From: a virus
Reading direction: 5' to 3' (one strand)
DNA: 64,000 nt
Virus record (IMG/VR): IMGVR_UViG_3300031951_000074
Location: 27,615 to 91,614 of that record
A program made the position numbers and the translations under genes. Shown here in pieces: positions 25,688-34,329 of the stretch; position 1 is the stretch's first letter; each line of letters opens with the position of its first letter. The notes beneath the pieces are model-generated. The model was not told where the DNA came from. It did no database searches and saw only the letters and a list, made by a program, of their open reading frames with translations.

Positions 25688-27712
25688 TTAACGTATTGGA
25701 CAAGCGCCAGTACTGCAGTCTTGATCTAGCAATTCATCGAAACTATTGCTGGTTTCAATATCTACTGGTAACAACTTACGAACATATTCTTCGTATGACT
25801 CTTTGGTAGTTACTTCTTGAGGCAGGTAAGGATATCCCAAATCTTTAGCAGTCTTGCTTGGATCGTTACGGAACAAGAAACTTACGGCAACATAACTATC
25901 CCAGTTTTGGTATAGCCAGTTTACAATTTCTTCTGTTTCATCCACGCTGTAAGAAATTGTACAGCTTACATTTTGTTGACAGTAGTTGTCCATCAACATC
26001 TTGTAAACTTCTAGCTGCTGAACAGCGGAATCCAAGTTTACTTCTTTGTTATCGACTACATCAAACTCTACTCCGTCATTTTTGACCGGAAATGTAATCA
26101 GTGTAGCACTGTCGTCGTAGGGATGGTTAAAAACATTATAGTTTGCACTACGTAGCTTTTCCACTAGTGGATCGTACTTTGAAAAAGCAACATTGTTGAA
26201 AATGTACTTTCCAAGCGGCTTGTGCATTCCCTCCAGTGAATCATAACACTTTGATTGTGTGCCTTCAGGCTTCAAAGCAGTAATATTCTTTGGATAGGAC
26301 AAGTCCAGTTCTTTAGCCATTTCGTAGGCAGCGGCTGTAACAACACGCTCTAAACGTCGATAGTCATAGGCCTTCATGTCGTTGCGACCGGCTACACCCA
26401 TCAGACTAACACCACACAATCGTAGGTGTTCGTTGTTTAAGTGCCAGCTTTCTTGTAATATACCGTCTCTGAAATCTACAACAGTCTGACGGTAGTTGGC
26501 GCGAGCAATAATTTTTGCTGCACGCAATAGCCCCAAATTGTCGTTTTTGAACTTCAACACATCAATACTGACCAGATTGCAGAAGCCCTTGTTTGGCAAC
26601 AAGATCTCTGCACAAGGATTCATTCCCACTGCCCAAGGTGCACGAGCACGAAGTTGTTGGCCGTTGATTAGTCCAGGCTCACCATTTCCGCCTTTATTGA
26701 TCTTTTCAAACCAAGCAGTCAGCTCTTCGTAGCTGGGCTTTTTCCAGAAAATAATAGAATTATTACTCTGTGCACGGTGGTTATTGCCATTTTCCCAAAT
26801 GTTGTACTTTGCTTCTGCAAAGTCGTAGATCACAGGACTGTGGTCGTCCAACACAGCAATCTGTGCGCTCCGACGAGTGCTCAACACAGTACCCAATAGA
26901 TTTACAATATCTAAGATGTCGATTTCTGATAGTAATGAATCGGCCTTTGCATTTAAGATTTCATAGACCTTTGTATAGGCTTTTGTCAAACCAACATCAC
27001 CCTGACTCAACCAGCCGTAGTTCTTTAAACGAACGCCAGGCTTGCGAATCTGTGAAAAGTCCAACACCAGCTTTTGGGCTGCAAACTTGCCAGCCAACAA
27101 CTTGCCGATACTCTTGGCCCATGCCTCAGCTGAGTCTCCGATTCTAATGGTCCAGGTCTTGGTAGTATTGTCCCAAGTCTCTGTATTAGTTTCGATTCCT
27201 TTATCGGTAGAATTATTACTGCGTACAATCTCCAGTTCTGGAATGTACTTTCGGAATCCTGTTAGTGAACCGCTAACAGGACGGAAGCCTACTCCACAGC
27301 CCTGCAGTAGTAACCAGAATACATCTACTACGTCGTATACAGTTTCCACATTTGTAAAACTGCAATTAAACATGCTGGCTTCACGACGACGAGCAATGTC
27401 TGTTCCACCCAACCACAGAGTACGACCCGCAACCGCTACTTTGCGATCGTGTAGTAGTGCCTTCAACTCTTGCAGTTCCGACTCTTCTTTTTCAGTTAAA
27501 GCTACCCAGTCTTTTGACTCGCGTACAATGTTGTGAAGTGCAACATCTGGGATTAGGTTGTGTGTTTTTGCTCGTTCCCACAAAAACCGTTGATGATTTA
27601 CAACTCGTTCAACAGTTTGAGCCCAAGTCTCAAAAACTGTGCCTTCATCGTTTAATGGACGGTTGTAGGTTCGTCGTGTGATTACTTGTGCTCTTGTACT
27701 AGGATTATTCAT
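25688..27712 (-). CDS. nrdJ: Class II (adenosylcobalamin-dependent) ribonucleotide reductase
   Basis: 674 residues. It reduces ribonucleotides to deoxyribonucleotides for phage DNA synthesis. Active-site residues read as in the monomeric class II enzyme: C117 in FNCS, then NPCAE with C367 and E369, and C378 exactly 11 residues after C367. The C-terminal redox pair CSTGAC (five apart) ends ACPIR. No NrdB or NrdG partner is present and the length matches a single-chain enzyme needing cobalamin, so B12 must come from the host. It is the last gene of the operon starting at 29429; a glutaredoxin is encoded at 31702. Confidence 0.9.
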   Translation of the reverse strand: MNNPSTRAQVITRRTYNRPLNDEGTVFETWAQTVERVVNHQRFLWERAKTHNLIPDVALHNIVRESKDWVALTEKEESELQELKALLHDRKVAVAGRTLWLGGTDIARRREASMFNCSFTNVETVYDVVDVFWLLLQGCGVGFRPVSGSLTGFRKYIPELEIVRSNNSTDKGIETNTETWDNTTKTWTIRIGDSAEAWAKSIGKLLAGKFAAQKLVLDFSQIRKPGVRLKNYGWLSQGDVGLTKAYTKVYEILNAKADSLLSEIDILDIVNLLGTVLSTRRSAQIAVLDDHSPVIYDFAEAKYNIWENGNNHRAQSNNSIIFWKKPSYEELTAWFEKINKGGNGEPGLINGQQLRARAPWAVGMNPCAEILLPNKGFCNLVSIDVLKFKNDNLGLLRAAKIIARANYRQTVVDFRDGILQESWHLNNEHLRLCGVSLMGVAGRNDMKAYDYRRLERVVTAAAYEMAKELDLSYPKNITALKPEGTQSKCYDSLEGMHKPLGKYIFNNVAFSKYDPLVEKLRSANYNVFNHPYDDSATLITFPVKNDGVEFDVVDNKEVNLDSAVQQLEVYKMLMDNYCQQNVSCTISYSVDETEEIVNWLYQNWDSYVAVSFLFRNDPSKTAKDLGYPYLPQEVTTKESYEEYVRKLLPVDIETSNSFDELLDQDCSTGACPIR

Positions 27713-28022
27713 TTCTTGGTTTCCACAATTTGCTAAATTTTAATACATTTGGTACGTCTTGTCTTGGACACACCACAATACAGCTTTTGACACCATCCAG
27801 TGTTTTGCTTTCATGTGCTAAATACACCAGTTCTAAAGCTGCGATCTTCTCAAATTCTTTTTTGTTTACTCTTACAACACACTTTTTAAAGGAATTGTTT
27901 AGCCACAGATTATAGTCTAGTATGTCCTTAAAAAGTAAATGCGCACCCAATACTGAGTGCGCAACAAGAGTCGGTGTTATAAAGTCCGGTACGTCTTCTA
28001 ACACCGCTATATACAGCTTCAT
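27705..28022 (-). CDS. Small protein, possibly peptidyl-tRNA hydrolase 2-like
   Basis: 105 residues overlapping both neighbours by a few bases. The pattern LYIAVLEDVPDFITPTLVAH, LWLNNSFKKCVVRVNKKEFE, ALELVYLAHESKTLDGVKSCIVVCPRQDVP resembles divergent phage Pth2-like proteins in layout, but the conserved catalytic Lys region is not clear. Function is uncertain; it is co-transcribed with dut and nrdJ. Confidence 0.5.
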   Translation of the reverse strand: MKLYIAVLEDVPDFITPTLVAHSVLGAHLLFKDILDYNLWLNNSFKKCVVRVNKKEFEKIAALELVYLAHESKTLDGVKSCIVVCPRQDVPNVLKFSKLWKPRNE

Positions 28023-28588
28023 TGCTTTCCAGTACTGCCAAATCCGCCAGCACCACGAGCTGTGTTATTCCATTGTTCTTCTGTGGAATAATTGTCTACT
28101 TTTATCATTGCGTAAGGAACAGGCATTACAACCAACTGTACTACGCGCTCATTTTTGGGAATTATTACTCCATTTTCAAATTCGCCCACGTACATCAAGC
28201 TGGCCAAGATCTCTCCTCGATAATCAGAGTCGATTACGCCAACAGAATTGGTCATAACAATGTTATTTTTGCTCAGTGAACTGCGAGGAAATAACAGTCC
28301 TACATGATTTTCTGGAATAATTGCTCTGACCCCAGTACCTACCAGTGTGCGCTTGTTTGGCTTTAAAACAACTTCCTCTTTAGACCTTAAATCAAACCCA
28401 GCACTTCCGTTTGTGCCTTTTTGAGGAATCAAGTCTCCGTGTTCTACCTTTACCACTAGTGGCATATACGGCTTTGTAACTCTCACACTAGTACCACCAT
28501 CTGCACAACCACTGTAGTAGTAGGTGTCTTCGTTTGTGTATTTAAACACTCCTCCAGTTACATCACCAAATTTAAAATGTTCAACCAT
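28019..28588 (-). CDS. dut: dUTPase
   Basis: 189 residues. All five trimeric dUTPase motifs are present: AGFDLR, PRSSLSK, VGVIDSDYRGE, ERVVQLV and a C-terminal RGAGGFGSTG. It hydrolyses dUTP to dUMP, keeping uracil out of phage DNA and supplying ThyX with substrate. The first about 50 residues (FKFGDVTGGVFKYTNEDTYY) are an extra N-terminal extension not found in typical 150-residue enzymes. It overlaps the exonuclease gene by 8 bp. Confidence 0.93.
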   Translation of the reverse strand: MVEHFKFGDVTGGVFKYTNEDTYYYSGCADGGTSVRVTKPYMPLVVKVEHGDLIPQKGTNGSAGFDLRSKEEVVLKPNKRTLVGTGVRAIIPENHVGLLFPRSSLSKNNIVMTNSVGVIDSDYRGEILASLMYVGEFENGVIIPKNERVVQLVVMPVPYAMIKVDNYSTEEQWNNTARGAGGFGSTGKQ

Positions 28589-29429
28589 TGCTTTTTAATA
28601 CCTCTTTAATAGTGTTGCAGTTTGTTTCGCCTAATGCTTCGTCGCAAAATTCCAACAAATCCATTAGTTTATAGTTGTTTAGTAGTTGCGCGGCCCCAAA
28701 ATCGTTAAGATTACTGATATACTTATAACGACTGCTAATGGGCATATTAGCAATAATATCGTAACAAGTTCCGTACTCTTTAACAAGAGCCTGTGCTTTC
28801 TTAGGACCAATGCCAACAACACCAGGAATGTTGTCACCAGCATCACCCATAAGACACTTGATAGAGATATGGTCATCTGGATCGTAGTCATAGTGAGTAC
28901 TCCAGTTATCCCAAGTGACCTCTTTACGTGTTACGTAAGAGAACCTCATTACATCAGGTCTAATCAACAAATCCCAGTCTTTATCGCTAGAGATCAAAAC
29001 AATATTTTTGAATCCAAACTGCTTTTTGTGTTTTACAACATAAGCAGCAATATCGTCGGCTTCACACTTGTCAAACCTAAAAACAGGATATTTGTTTTTG
29101 TTTTGATAGTCTTCTATTGTTCTGTTGAACTCGTTAAAGAACATTTCAAACGCTTTGCGTTCTTCTTCGGTTTGAGTTTCAAACTTGTCTTTGCGATTTT
29201 GCTTGTAGGTTGGTAGTAGATTCTTTCTGTAGCTGCTGCTACCACTATCACAAGCCAAGATTACTTTGGATGCTTTGTAAGACCTTTTTAGACTTTCTAC
29301 TGTTTTTTGATATTCGTCTAGAAACTCAGCTGCTCCGCTGTGCTTCCAACGAAATCCCAAATTTAAGCAGTCTACAATCATTACCGTAGATTCTGCTTCT
29401 TGTGTTAGATTGTTAAATGTTTTGCTCAT
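28581..29429 (-). CDS. 5'-3' exonuclease / flap endonuclease
   Basis: 282 residues of the T5 D15/T4 RNase H/PolA-exo family. Acidic metal-binding clusters are visible: IVDCLNLGFR, ACDSGSSSYRK, KCEADDIAA, SSDKDWDLL and a helix-hairpin-helix GDAGDNIPGVVGIGPKKAQ. It removes RNA primers and flaps during replication. Its ATG follows a promoter -10 box by only 6 bases, so the mRNA may be leaderless. First gene of the exo-dut-pth-nrdJ operon. Confidence 0.9.
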   Translation of the reverse strand: MSKTFNNLTQEAESTVMIVDCLNLGFRWKHSGAAEFLDEYQKTVESLKRSYKASKVILACDSGSSSYRKNLLPTYKQNRKDKFETQTEEERKAFEMFFNEFNRTIEDYQNKNKYPVFRFDKCEADDIAAYVVKHKKQFGFKNIVLISSDKDWDLLIRPDVMRFSYVTRKEVTWDNWSTHYDYDPDDHISIKCLMGDAGDNIPGVVGIGPKKAQALVKEYGTCYDIIANMPISSRYKYISNLNDFGAAQLLNNYKLMDLLEFCDEALGETNCNTIKEVLKSNG

Positions 29430-29435
29430 TTATAA

Positions 29436-29464
29436 ATTATATACTATTGTGATGTTTTTATCAA
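29436..29464 (-). promoter_or_regulatory. Sigma70 promoter, predicted leaderless start for exonuclease
   Basis: TTGATA (29464-29459), 17 bp, TATAAT (29441-29436), then TTATAA and the ATG at 29429. Transcription would start at or next to the A of the ATG. Confidence 0.75.
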
Positions 29465-29913
29465 GTCACAAATTTGGGATTTGTGTGGGTTATCCAGTCT
29501 TCTAGTATCGACACAAAAAACTGATGCGGATCTCTGGAAATATAAACAAAGTTATAGTCCACATCAGGAAAGTCCTCAAATCCAACAAAGATTTTGCTGC
29601 GATCGTGTTTGAATAACAGCAGTGGCTTTTTATTTACTTGAACGGCCTGTCTAACAGCTTGAGACCACCAATCAATTATAGTAGGATTTTTACTTGTTAG
29701 TATTTCCGACGTCAAATGATCTTCTTTGTAGTGTTTGCATTCTACACAGAATACGTTGGTAACTCCAGGCACGTACAGATCTCCCTTTAATAGGTGTTTA
29801 GGATCTAGTGCCCCGCTGCCTGGAGTTCTTTGCCAGCCCAAGCCCGTTAGGGCTTTGAGCTTGTCTTTTATTAGTGTTTCTGCTCTTGAACCTTTGTCTC
29901 TGCTGTCAACCAT
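29461..29913 (-). CDS. Holliday-junction resolvase-like nuclease
   Basis: 150 residues of PD-(D/E)XK style: RDKGSRAETLIKDKL at the N-terminus, GWQRTPGSGA, KGDLYVPG with the metal-binding Asp, and VECKHYKE supplying the ExK pair. This layout resembles archaeal Hjc and phage relatives (RusA/RecU functional analogues). It overlaps the SbcC-like gene by 8 bp and probably resolves recombination intermediates before packaging. Confidence 0.75.
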   Translation of the reverse strand: MVDSRDKGSRAETLIKDKLKALTGLGWQRTPGSGALDPKHLLKGDLYVPGVTNVFCVECKHYKEDHLTSEILTSKNPTIIDWWSQAVRQAVQVNKKPLLLFKHDRSKIFVGFEDFPDVDYNFVYISRDPHQFFVSILEDWITHTNPKFVT

Positions 29914-31705
29914 TCTCTATCCTTGATATATTCTTTGTTTTTACAACATGAATCTTTTCTAACAAAGGATGAGAAAATCCGTGAGAGATAATAAAAGTGT
30001 TCAAGTAAGGTTCTTGTAACAACACTTCTATTAGCTTTTCTTTGCCTTCTAGGTCTAGATTCTCAATTGTTTCATCTAAAATCAACACATTGATTCGTGT
30101 ATTGCTAATACCCTGCATTAATTTGCGAATTCCCAACAGTGCAGCTGCATTTACTCGTGCACGCTCACCACTGCTCAGTGCAGTCATTTCTATGTCTTTG
30201 CCGTTGTCTGTTACTACAACGTTCAATTTGTCACTGTCATTGATTTTAAAACTGAGCTGAAACCTTCCATCACTCAATGTACTCAAGTAACGGTTGATTA
30301 AATCTTCTAAGTCTTTTACCAAACACTCTATCTTGTACGCAATCAATCCAGTACTGCTAAAAGTTTTTGTCAAAACGCCGATTTTGGAGATTTTATCTTC
30401 TAACAGCTTTTTGGACTCAAACAGTTCTAACAACTCTTTGTTGTGGTCTACCAATTGTTCTTTTATCAACACCACTCTTGCATTGTGAGCCAATACTTCG
30501 TTGTTTGTTTTTGTGGCTGCTGCAATAGAGGCTTCAATATCTTTTATTTTGATACTATTGACAGCTATTTCTTTTTCTAGTTCTTTTTGATCTGTTGTTG
30601 TCTTTTCCATTGTTGGATCGTACAGATTGTAGTATTCTTCATACTGCTTTTTAGAACGCTCTTTACGTTCCCATTCTGAAACGTCCTTGTAAAAACTAGA
30701 AATAACTTCTTCAAGCATCTTGGACTTGCTTAGTCCGGCCTCACAGATTTCATTGTGTTCTTGTACCAGTTCGTTGATCTTGGTCTGATCAATCTTCTGC
30801 AAACAGGTAGGACAAGAAGACCCTAACCTGTTCATTTTTAGTATAAAAGCAGAACTGTCTTTTACTGCTTTGTCGTGTTCTGCTTTTTCAGTAATCAGTG
30901 TGTTGACTAGTAGCTTCGGCTTTTCACCCGGTAGTTCAACAATTATGGAATCTAATAACTCTTTGTATTTGTTGTTTTGAATTACACGCTTGTTGAGCTT
31001 TTCTAAGTTTCTCAGCCTGTCCAACAATACAGCATTCTTTTCTTCCAAGTCTTTTGGGTAATTCAACACCTCTACTAACGCTTTTTGTTCTTGTGGCTCT
31101 TTGGAGTACTTTTTGATCAAACTATCTGTTGTGTTTATTTTGGTGTTTATAACAGCCAGGTTCTTGTCTAGAGTTTTTAATTCTTCCTTAAAGTACTCAC
31201 CAATCTCAACGTACTTGTTCAAATTCAACAAATCAATCAAAAACTTTTTGCGGTTTGTGTCAGTTGCTGTTAGAAACTCTAAACTTGCAGCACTGCTTTG
31301 GTATACAATCTGACAAAACGTTTTGTGATCGTACCCTATCAAACCCTCTATTGCTTTAAATGTGGCCGTTGCAGTGTGGCTGGAAATGTCTGTGTTGTCT
31401 TTTAGTAGCACAACTGTTTGAGTAGCACCTCTAACAGTTTTTATGTTGTAAACACTGTTGTCTTTTTCAAACTCCAATTCAATAGAGTACGTCTTTGCTT
31501 TGGAGTTGCGGTTTAAGATATCGGCTTTTTTAATGTTTTTGCTGTTTTTGTTGTACAACACTTCTTCCAATATAAGTGCTATACTACTCTTGCCGTGGCC
31601 GTTAAATCCTACAATCTGCGTTAAGGGACTGCTATCAAAATTAATATAGTTGTTTTCTCCATAAGAAAAAACATTGCTCCAACTCATCTTTTTTAGTTTA
31701 ATCAT
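29906..31705 (-). CDS. SbcC/Rad50-like recombination nuclease ATPase subunit (T4 gp46-like)
   Basis: 599 residues. Walker A GFNGHGKSS near residue 35, a central coiled coil interrupted by a zinc hook (CPTC, about residue 290), an ABC signature LSSGERARVN and Walker B NVLILDETIENLD near the C-terminus. With the SbcD-like gene at 31934 it forms the Mre11/Rad50-type complex that resects DNA ends. A glutaredoxin gene sits between the two subunits. Confidence 0.93.
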   Translation of the reverse strand: MIKLKKMSWSNVFSYGENNYINFDSSPLTQIVGFNGHGKSSIALILEEVLYNKNSKNIKKADILNRNSKAKTYSIELEFEKDNSVYNIKTVRGATQTVVLLKDNTDISSHTATATFKAIEGLIGYDHKTFCQIVYQSSAASLEFLTATDTNRKKFLIDLLNLNKYVEIGEYFKEELKTLDKNLAVINTKINTTDSLIKKYSKEPQEQKALVEVLNYPKDLEEKNAVLLDRLRNLEKLNKRVIQNNKYKELLDSIIVELPGEKPKLLVNTLITEKAEHDKAVKDSSAFILKMNRLGSSCPTCLQKIDQTKINELVQEHNEICEAGLSKSKMLEEVISSFYKDVSEWERKERSKKQYEEYYNLYDPTMEKTTTDQKELEKEIAVNSIKIKDIEASIAAATKTNNEVLAHNARVVLIKEQLVDHNKELLELFESKKLLEDKISKIGVLTKTFSSTGLIAYKIECLVKDLEDLINRYLSTLSDGRFQLSFKINDSDKLNVVVTDNGKDIEMTALSSGERARVNAAALLGIRKLMQGISNTRINVLILDETIENLDLEGKEKLIEVLLQEPYLNTFIISHGFSHPLLEKIHVVKTKNISRIENG

Positions 31706-31950
31706 TTTTTATTCATAAAGTAAAGTTCTAGCCCTCCAAGACCACCAACGTGTTCGCCTTCAACAAAAATCTGTGGCACACTTCGTGCATTGGGTAATAC
31801 CTCAAACAGATCTTTTTTAGTCCAGGTGCCTTCGCCTATCAGTCTGTAGTCTACCACATAGTCCATGCTTTCTAGTATTGCTTTTGCTTTTTTGCACGCA
31901 ACACAGTTTGTTTGACCCCAAACTACAGCAGTTTTACCACTTTGATTCAT
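31702..31950 (-). CDS. Glutaredoxin
   Basis: 82 residues. CVAC active site (TNCVACKKAKAIL) near residue 16, a cis-Pro in SVPQIF and GGLGGLELYF at the end fit a phage glutaredoxin. It could re-reduce the C-terminal CSTGAC of the class II reductase. It overlaps the genes on both sides (4 and 17 bp), so it is tightly coupled to the sbcC/sbcD pair. Confidence 0.9.
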   Translation of the reverse strand: MNQSGKTAVVWGQTNCVACKKAKAILESMDYVVDYRLIGEGTWTKKDLFEVLPNARSVPQIFVEGEHVGGLGGLELYFMNKK

Positions 31951-32899
31951 GATTTTTAAACTCCTCTATTACAGAACCCACAACTTCTTCGTTTAATCCA
32001 AGTGCGTATGTTAAGTACTCCTCTACTTCTTGTTGCAGTGTCATATTGGAGTCTAAAATAAGTGTTAGGTCATTTACTGTTTTTACTAATTTTTTGTCTA
32101 CGAGTTCGCTGTCTTCTATGTTTATCAACTCAGAAAGATTGCCTTCTACCTCATAAACAACATGATCAAAAGTACCTGGCGTCATTTCTTCACCAGCCTT
32201 GACCGTTTTACGAATTAATTGAGGTAGGTTTAATTTGTGCCAAGTATGGGTCAAGTCATCAGTGTCTAACACTACTACACCAGTTTCTATGGTATTACGG
32301 TGAAAGCTTGTAGAAAGTGGACTACCGGGATAGACAATATTACGCTGACTATTGCTATAACTGTGTAGATCGCCGGCAAGAACCACCTGCCATCTGGAGA
32401 AAATATCGAGATCAACTTCTGCTTTAACATGGGGCGGAATATCTCCTCTGACATGGGTACATAAAATCTTGTTGTGTAGGCTGTGAAAAGCGTTGTCTTG
32501 CTCTTTTTCGTATTCCTTTAACTTGTTGTAAGGAATAATATCGATTGGTAGAACTGGATGTGACCAGTAGTCGTCTACGACTGTCACTAATTTATTGACT
32601 TTGTTTGTGACCGCTTTTAGGCTGGTCAAAAATGTTGTGTTCTTTTTAACAGCTTCGTGATTTCCGCTGTAGATAAAAGTAGGAATCTTGCAACTGGCGA
32701 CAAAATTAAAGTAGATTTCTAACTCGTCCATGTTGGGTAGTTTGTCGAACACATCACCACCGACAACGAACAAGTCACAACCTTCTTGCAAGTCCCATAG
32801 CTGATCCAACAACATTTCGTAGCGGTTTAGGGTCCAGGTTGTGGGAACATTCTTTTGACCGATCTTTATGTGTATGTCTGCTGTGAATAGTAATTTCAT
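31934..32899 (-). CDS. SbcD/Mre11-like nuclease subunit (T4 gp47-like)
   Basis: 321 residues. Calcineurin-type phosphoesterase motifs: TADIHIK, GGDVFDKLP, YSGNHEAV, CTHVRGD and AGDLHSY. Partner of the SbcC-like ATPase at 29906. The C-terminal 100 residues lack motifs and probably contact the ATPase. Confidence 0.92.
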   Translation of the reverse strand: MKLLFTADIHIKIGQKNVPTTWTLNRYEMLLDQLWDLQEGCDLFVVGGDVFDKLPNMDELEIYFNFVASCKIPTFIYSGNHEAVKKNTTFLTSLKAVTNKVNKLVTVVDDYWSHPVLPIDIIPYNKLKEYEKEQDNAFHSLHNKILCTHVRGDIPPHVKAEVDLDIFSRWQVVLAGDLHSYSNSQRNIVYPGSPLSTSFHRNTIETGVVVLDTDDLTHTWHKLNLPQLIRKTVKAGEEMTPGTFDHVVYEVEGNLSELINIEDSELVDKKLVKTVNDLTLILDSNMTLQQEVEEYLTYALGLNEEVVGSVIEEFKNHESKW

Positions 32900-32912
32900 G
32901 GTTTTTATAGTA

Positions 32913-32949
32913 AAAGAAGCCCCTAGGCTTTAGGCTTAGGGGCTTCTTT
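32913..32949. terminator. Terminator after the SSB-like gene
   Basis: AAAGAAGCCCCT (32913-32924) pairs with AGGGGCTTCTTT (32938-32949) in a 12 bp stem with a 13-nt loop. On the minus strand the stem is followed by TTTTAC. It limits read-through from the SSB-like gene into sbcD. Confidence 0.82.
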
Positions 32950-32951
32950 GT

Positions 32952-33587
32952 TTATAGATCTTTGACTGATTCTTTGTCTACTGTTGCAGGAACTTCTTCG
33001 TCTACACCACTAGCAAACTTTTCTAGAAGTGCTAGTACGTCGTCGGGTGTTGGACGGGGGTACTTTGTGTCAATGCTTTCCGCTGCGTCCGCAACAGCCT
33101 GTTCGTCCTTTGATAGAGCCCTGCGCTTGCACTTCAAAACTGCAAGAGTGTATTCTACATTGAAAGGTAGAGGGCCAGTCTTTTGACGCTTGAACACTAC
33201 GTCCCAACCAGTATCGTAATCAGTAGGATCGCCCAGGTCTTCTGCAGCAGTTAGGATCTGCTCAAACAGCTTCTTTTTAAGGTTCAATACCTTGACCTTG
33301 CCGTCCTTTGGATCAATACAGTTGATGCTGTAAGACCAAGAGCACTTGGCTTCTGGATAAAACGTTGGTACGTGATCTGTTTCTTTGTTTGTAAACTTTT
33401 CTTTGTCACGATCAAAAGCCAGGCATTCTACGGGAATATCTTTGTTGTTGCTTCCCTTTAGCCAGTAAACATACCGTGGCAGTACTCCGCCAACTAGTCG
33501 TACTACATTCTCGCCATCTTTGTACTCGTATGCTTCTACTGACTTCTTTACTGCCTTGCCCTTTGTTTCGTTAAACTTTAGTGCCAT
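32952..33587 (-). CDS. Single-stranded DNA-binding protein-like
   Basis: 211 residues. The early part (KDGENVVRLVGGVLPRYVYW, then CLAFDRDKEKF, CSWSYSINCIDPKDGKVKVL) has the layout of T4 gp32-type OB-fold proteins of phages. The C-terminus is acidic (SGVDEEVPATVDKESVKDL), as expected for an SSB that recruits replication proteins. Its own promoter-gene unit and strong terminator suggest high expression. The family call is by pattern and context, not a certain match. Confidence 0.65.
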   Translation of the reverse strand: MALKFNETKGKAVKKSVEAYEYKDGENVVRLVGGVLPRYVYWLKGSNNKDIPVECLAFDRDKEKFTNKETDHVPTFYPEAKCSWSYSINCIDPKDGKVKVLNLKKKLFEQILTAAEDLGDPTDYDTGWDVVFKRQKTGPLPFNVEYTLAVLKCKRRALSKDEQAVADAAESIDTKYPRPTPDDVLALLEKFASGVDEEVPATVDKESVKDL

Positions 33588-33969
33588 GATCTTCCTCGTG
33601 TTTAAACTTTATTTGTTTGTTGGTGATTGTTAGTAACGGATTGTTTTTTATGTTTTGTATATTTAAATCCGGAAAAAAACTTAAATCTAAGTATTTTATC
33701 TTGTATGTTCTATACAGTAACAGATCGCGACGTCCTGCTAGTTTAATGTATTGTACTATGTCTGAGAGTTTGCGATCTGTACTATATAAAACCGGATTCG
33801 GATTTAAAATAAAACTATTTCCTGCAAGTGACTTTGTTAGTGGCTTGTATTTTTCTTTCTTGGGTACTACTATTGTTTTTTCGTGATGATACTTTAACAG
33901 TTTTAAAAACTTTTCATCATTATTTTCAGCTTCTTGCTCTAGAAGACTCAAATTAAAAAATAAAGCCAT
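33571..33969 (-). CDS. Hypothetical protein upstream of SSB-like gene
   Basis: 132 residues from ATG at 33969 (MALFFNLSLLEQEAENNDEK), chosen for its GAGG site; an in-frame upstream ATG would lie within the promoter. Basic protein (KKEKYKPLTKSLAGNSFILN, YRTYKIKYLDLSF) ending HEEDHGTKV. It overlaps the SSB-like start by 17 bp. Function not recognised. Confidence 0.65.
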   Translation of the reverse strand: MALFFNLSLLEQEAENNDEKFLKLLKYHHEKTIVVPKKEKYKPLTKSLAGNSFILNPNPVLYSTDRKLSDIVQYIKLAGRRDLLLYRTYKIKYLDLSFFPDLNIQNIKNNPLLTITNKQIKFKHEEDHGTKV

Positions 33970-33988
33970 ATTCGCCTCAAGAACAACT

Positions 33989-34017
33989 ATTATAGCACTT
34001 TGGCTATGTCGTTGCAA
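33989..34017 (-). promoter_or_regulatory. Sigma70 promoter for the SSB transcript
   Basis: TTGCAA (34017-34012), 17 bp, TATAAT (33994-33989), about 20 bp before the ATG at 33969. Confidence 0.8.
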
Positions 34018-34026
34018 GTGTAAATT

Positions 34027-34329
34027 TTAGTTAGGTTTGTTATTGTTGTTAATAACTGGTTTGTTGTAGTAATAGGTTAGTTTTTCCCATAGTTTTAATA
34101 AACCAGGAGTATAGAGATCTACTATTAATGCGAAAATATTTATTACAGGCATAAAAGAAGCAACAAGCCTTAACACTACGTCACCCCACGTGAGTTTGAC
34201 AACGTAGTAGTCTAAGTTATCTCTGCTTTTATCTCGCTTATAATCTTGGTAGGTTTTGTAAGTATATCCAATCAAACACAGTATTGTTGGTAAAACATAC
34301 ACTAGTATTATTAAATTAAAGTTGGTCAA
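34027..34329 (-). CDS. Membrane protein
   Basis: 100 residues with two hydrophobic helices (NLIILVYVLPTILCLIGY and VVLRLVASFMPVINIFALIV) and an Asn-rich tail. It overlaps the helicase stop by 14 bp. Function unknown. Confidence 0.65.
   Translation of the reverse strand: MTNFNLIILVYVLPTILCLIGYTYKTYQDYKRDKSRDNLDYYVVKLTWGDVVLRLVASFMPVINIFALIVDLYTPGLLKLWEKLTYYYNKPVINNNNKPN

Noticed and set aside
25518-25703. N-terminal extension of the 24618 gene
   Set aside because: The extension would cross the nrdJ terminator and the TTGTTT/TATAAT promoter; ATG at 25517 has a good ribosome site.
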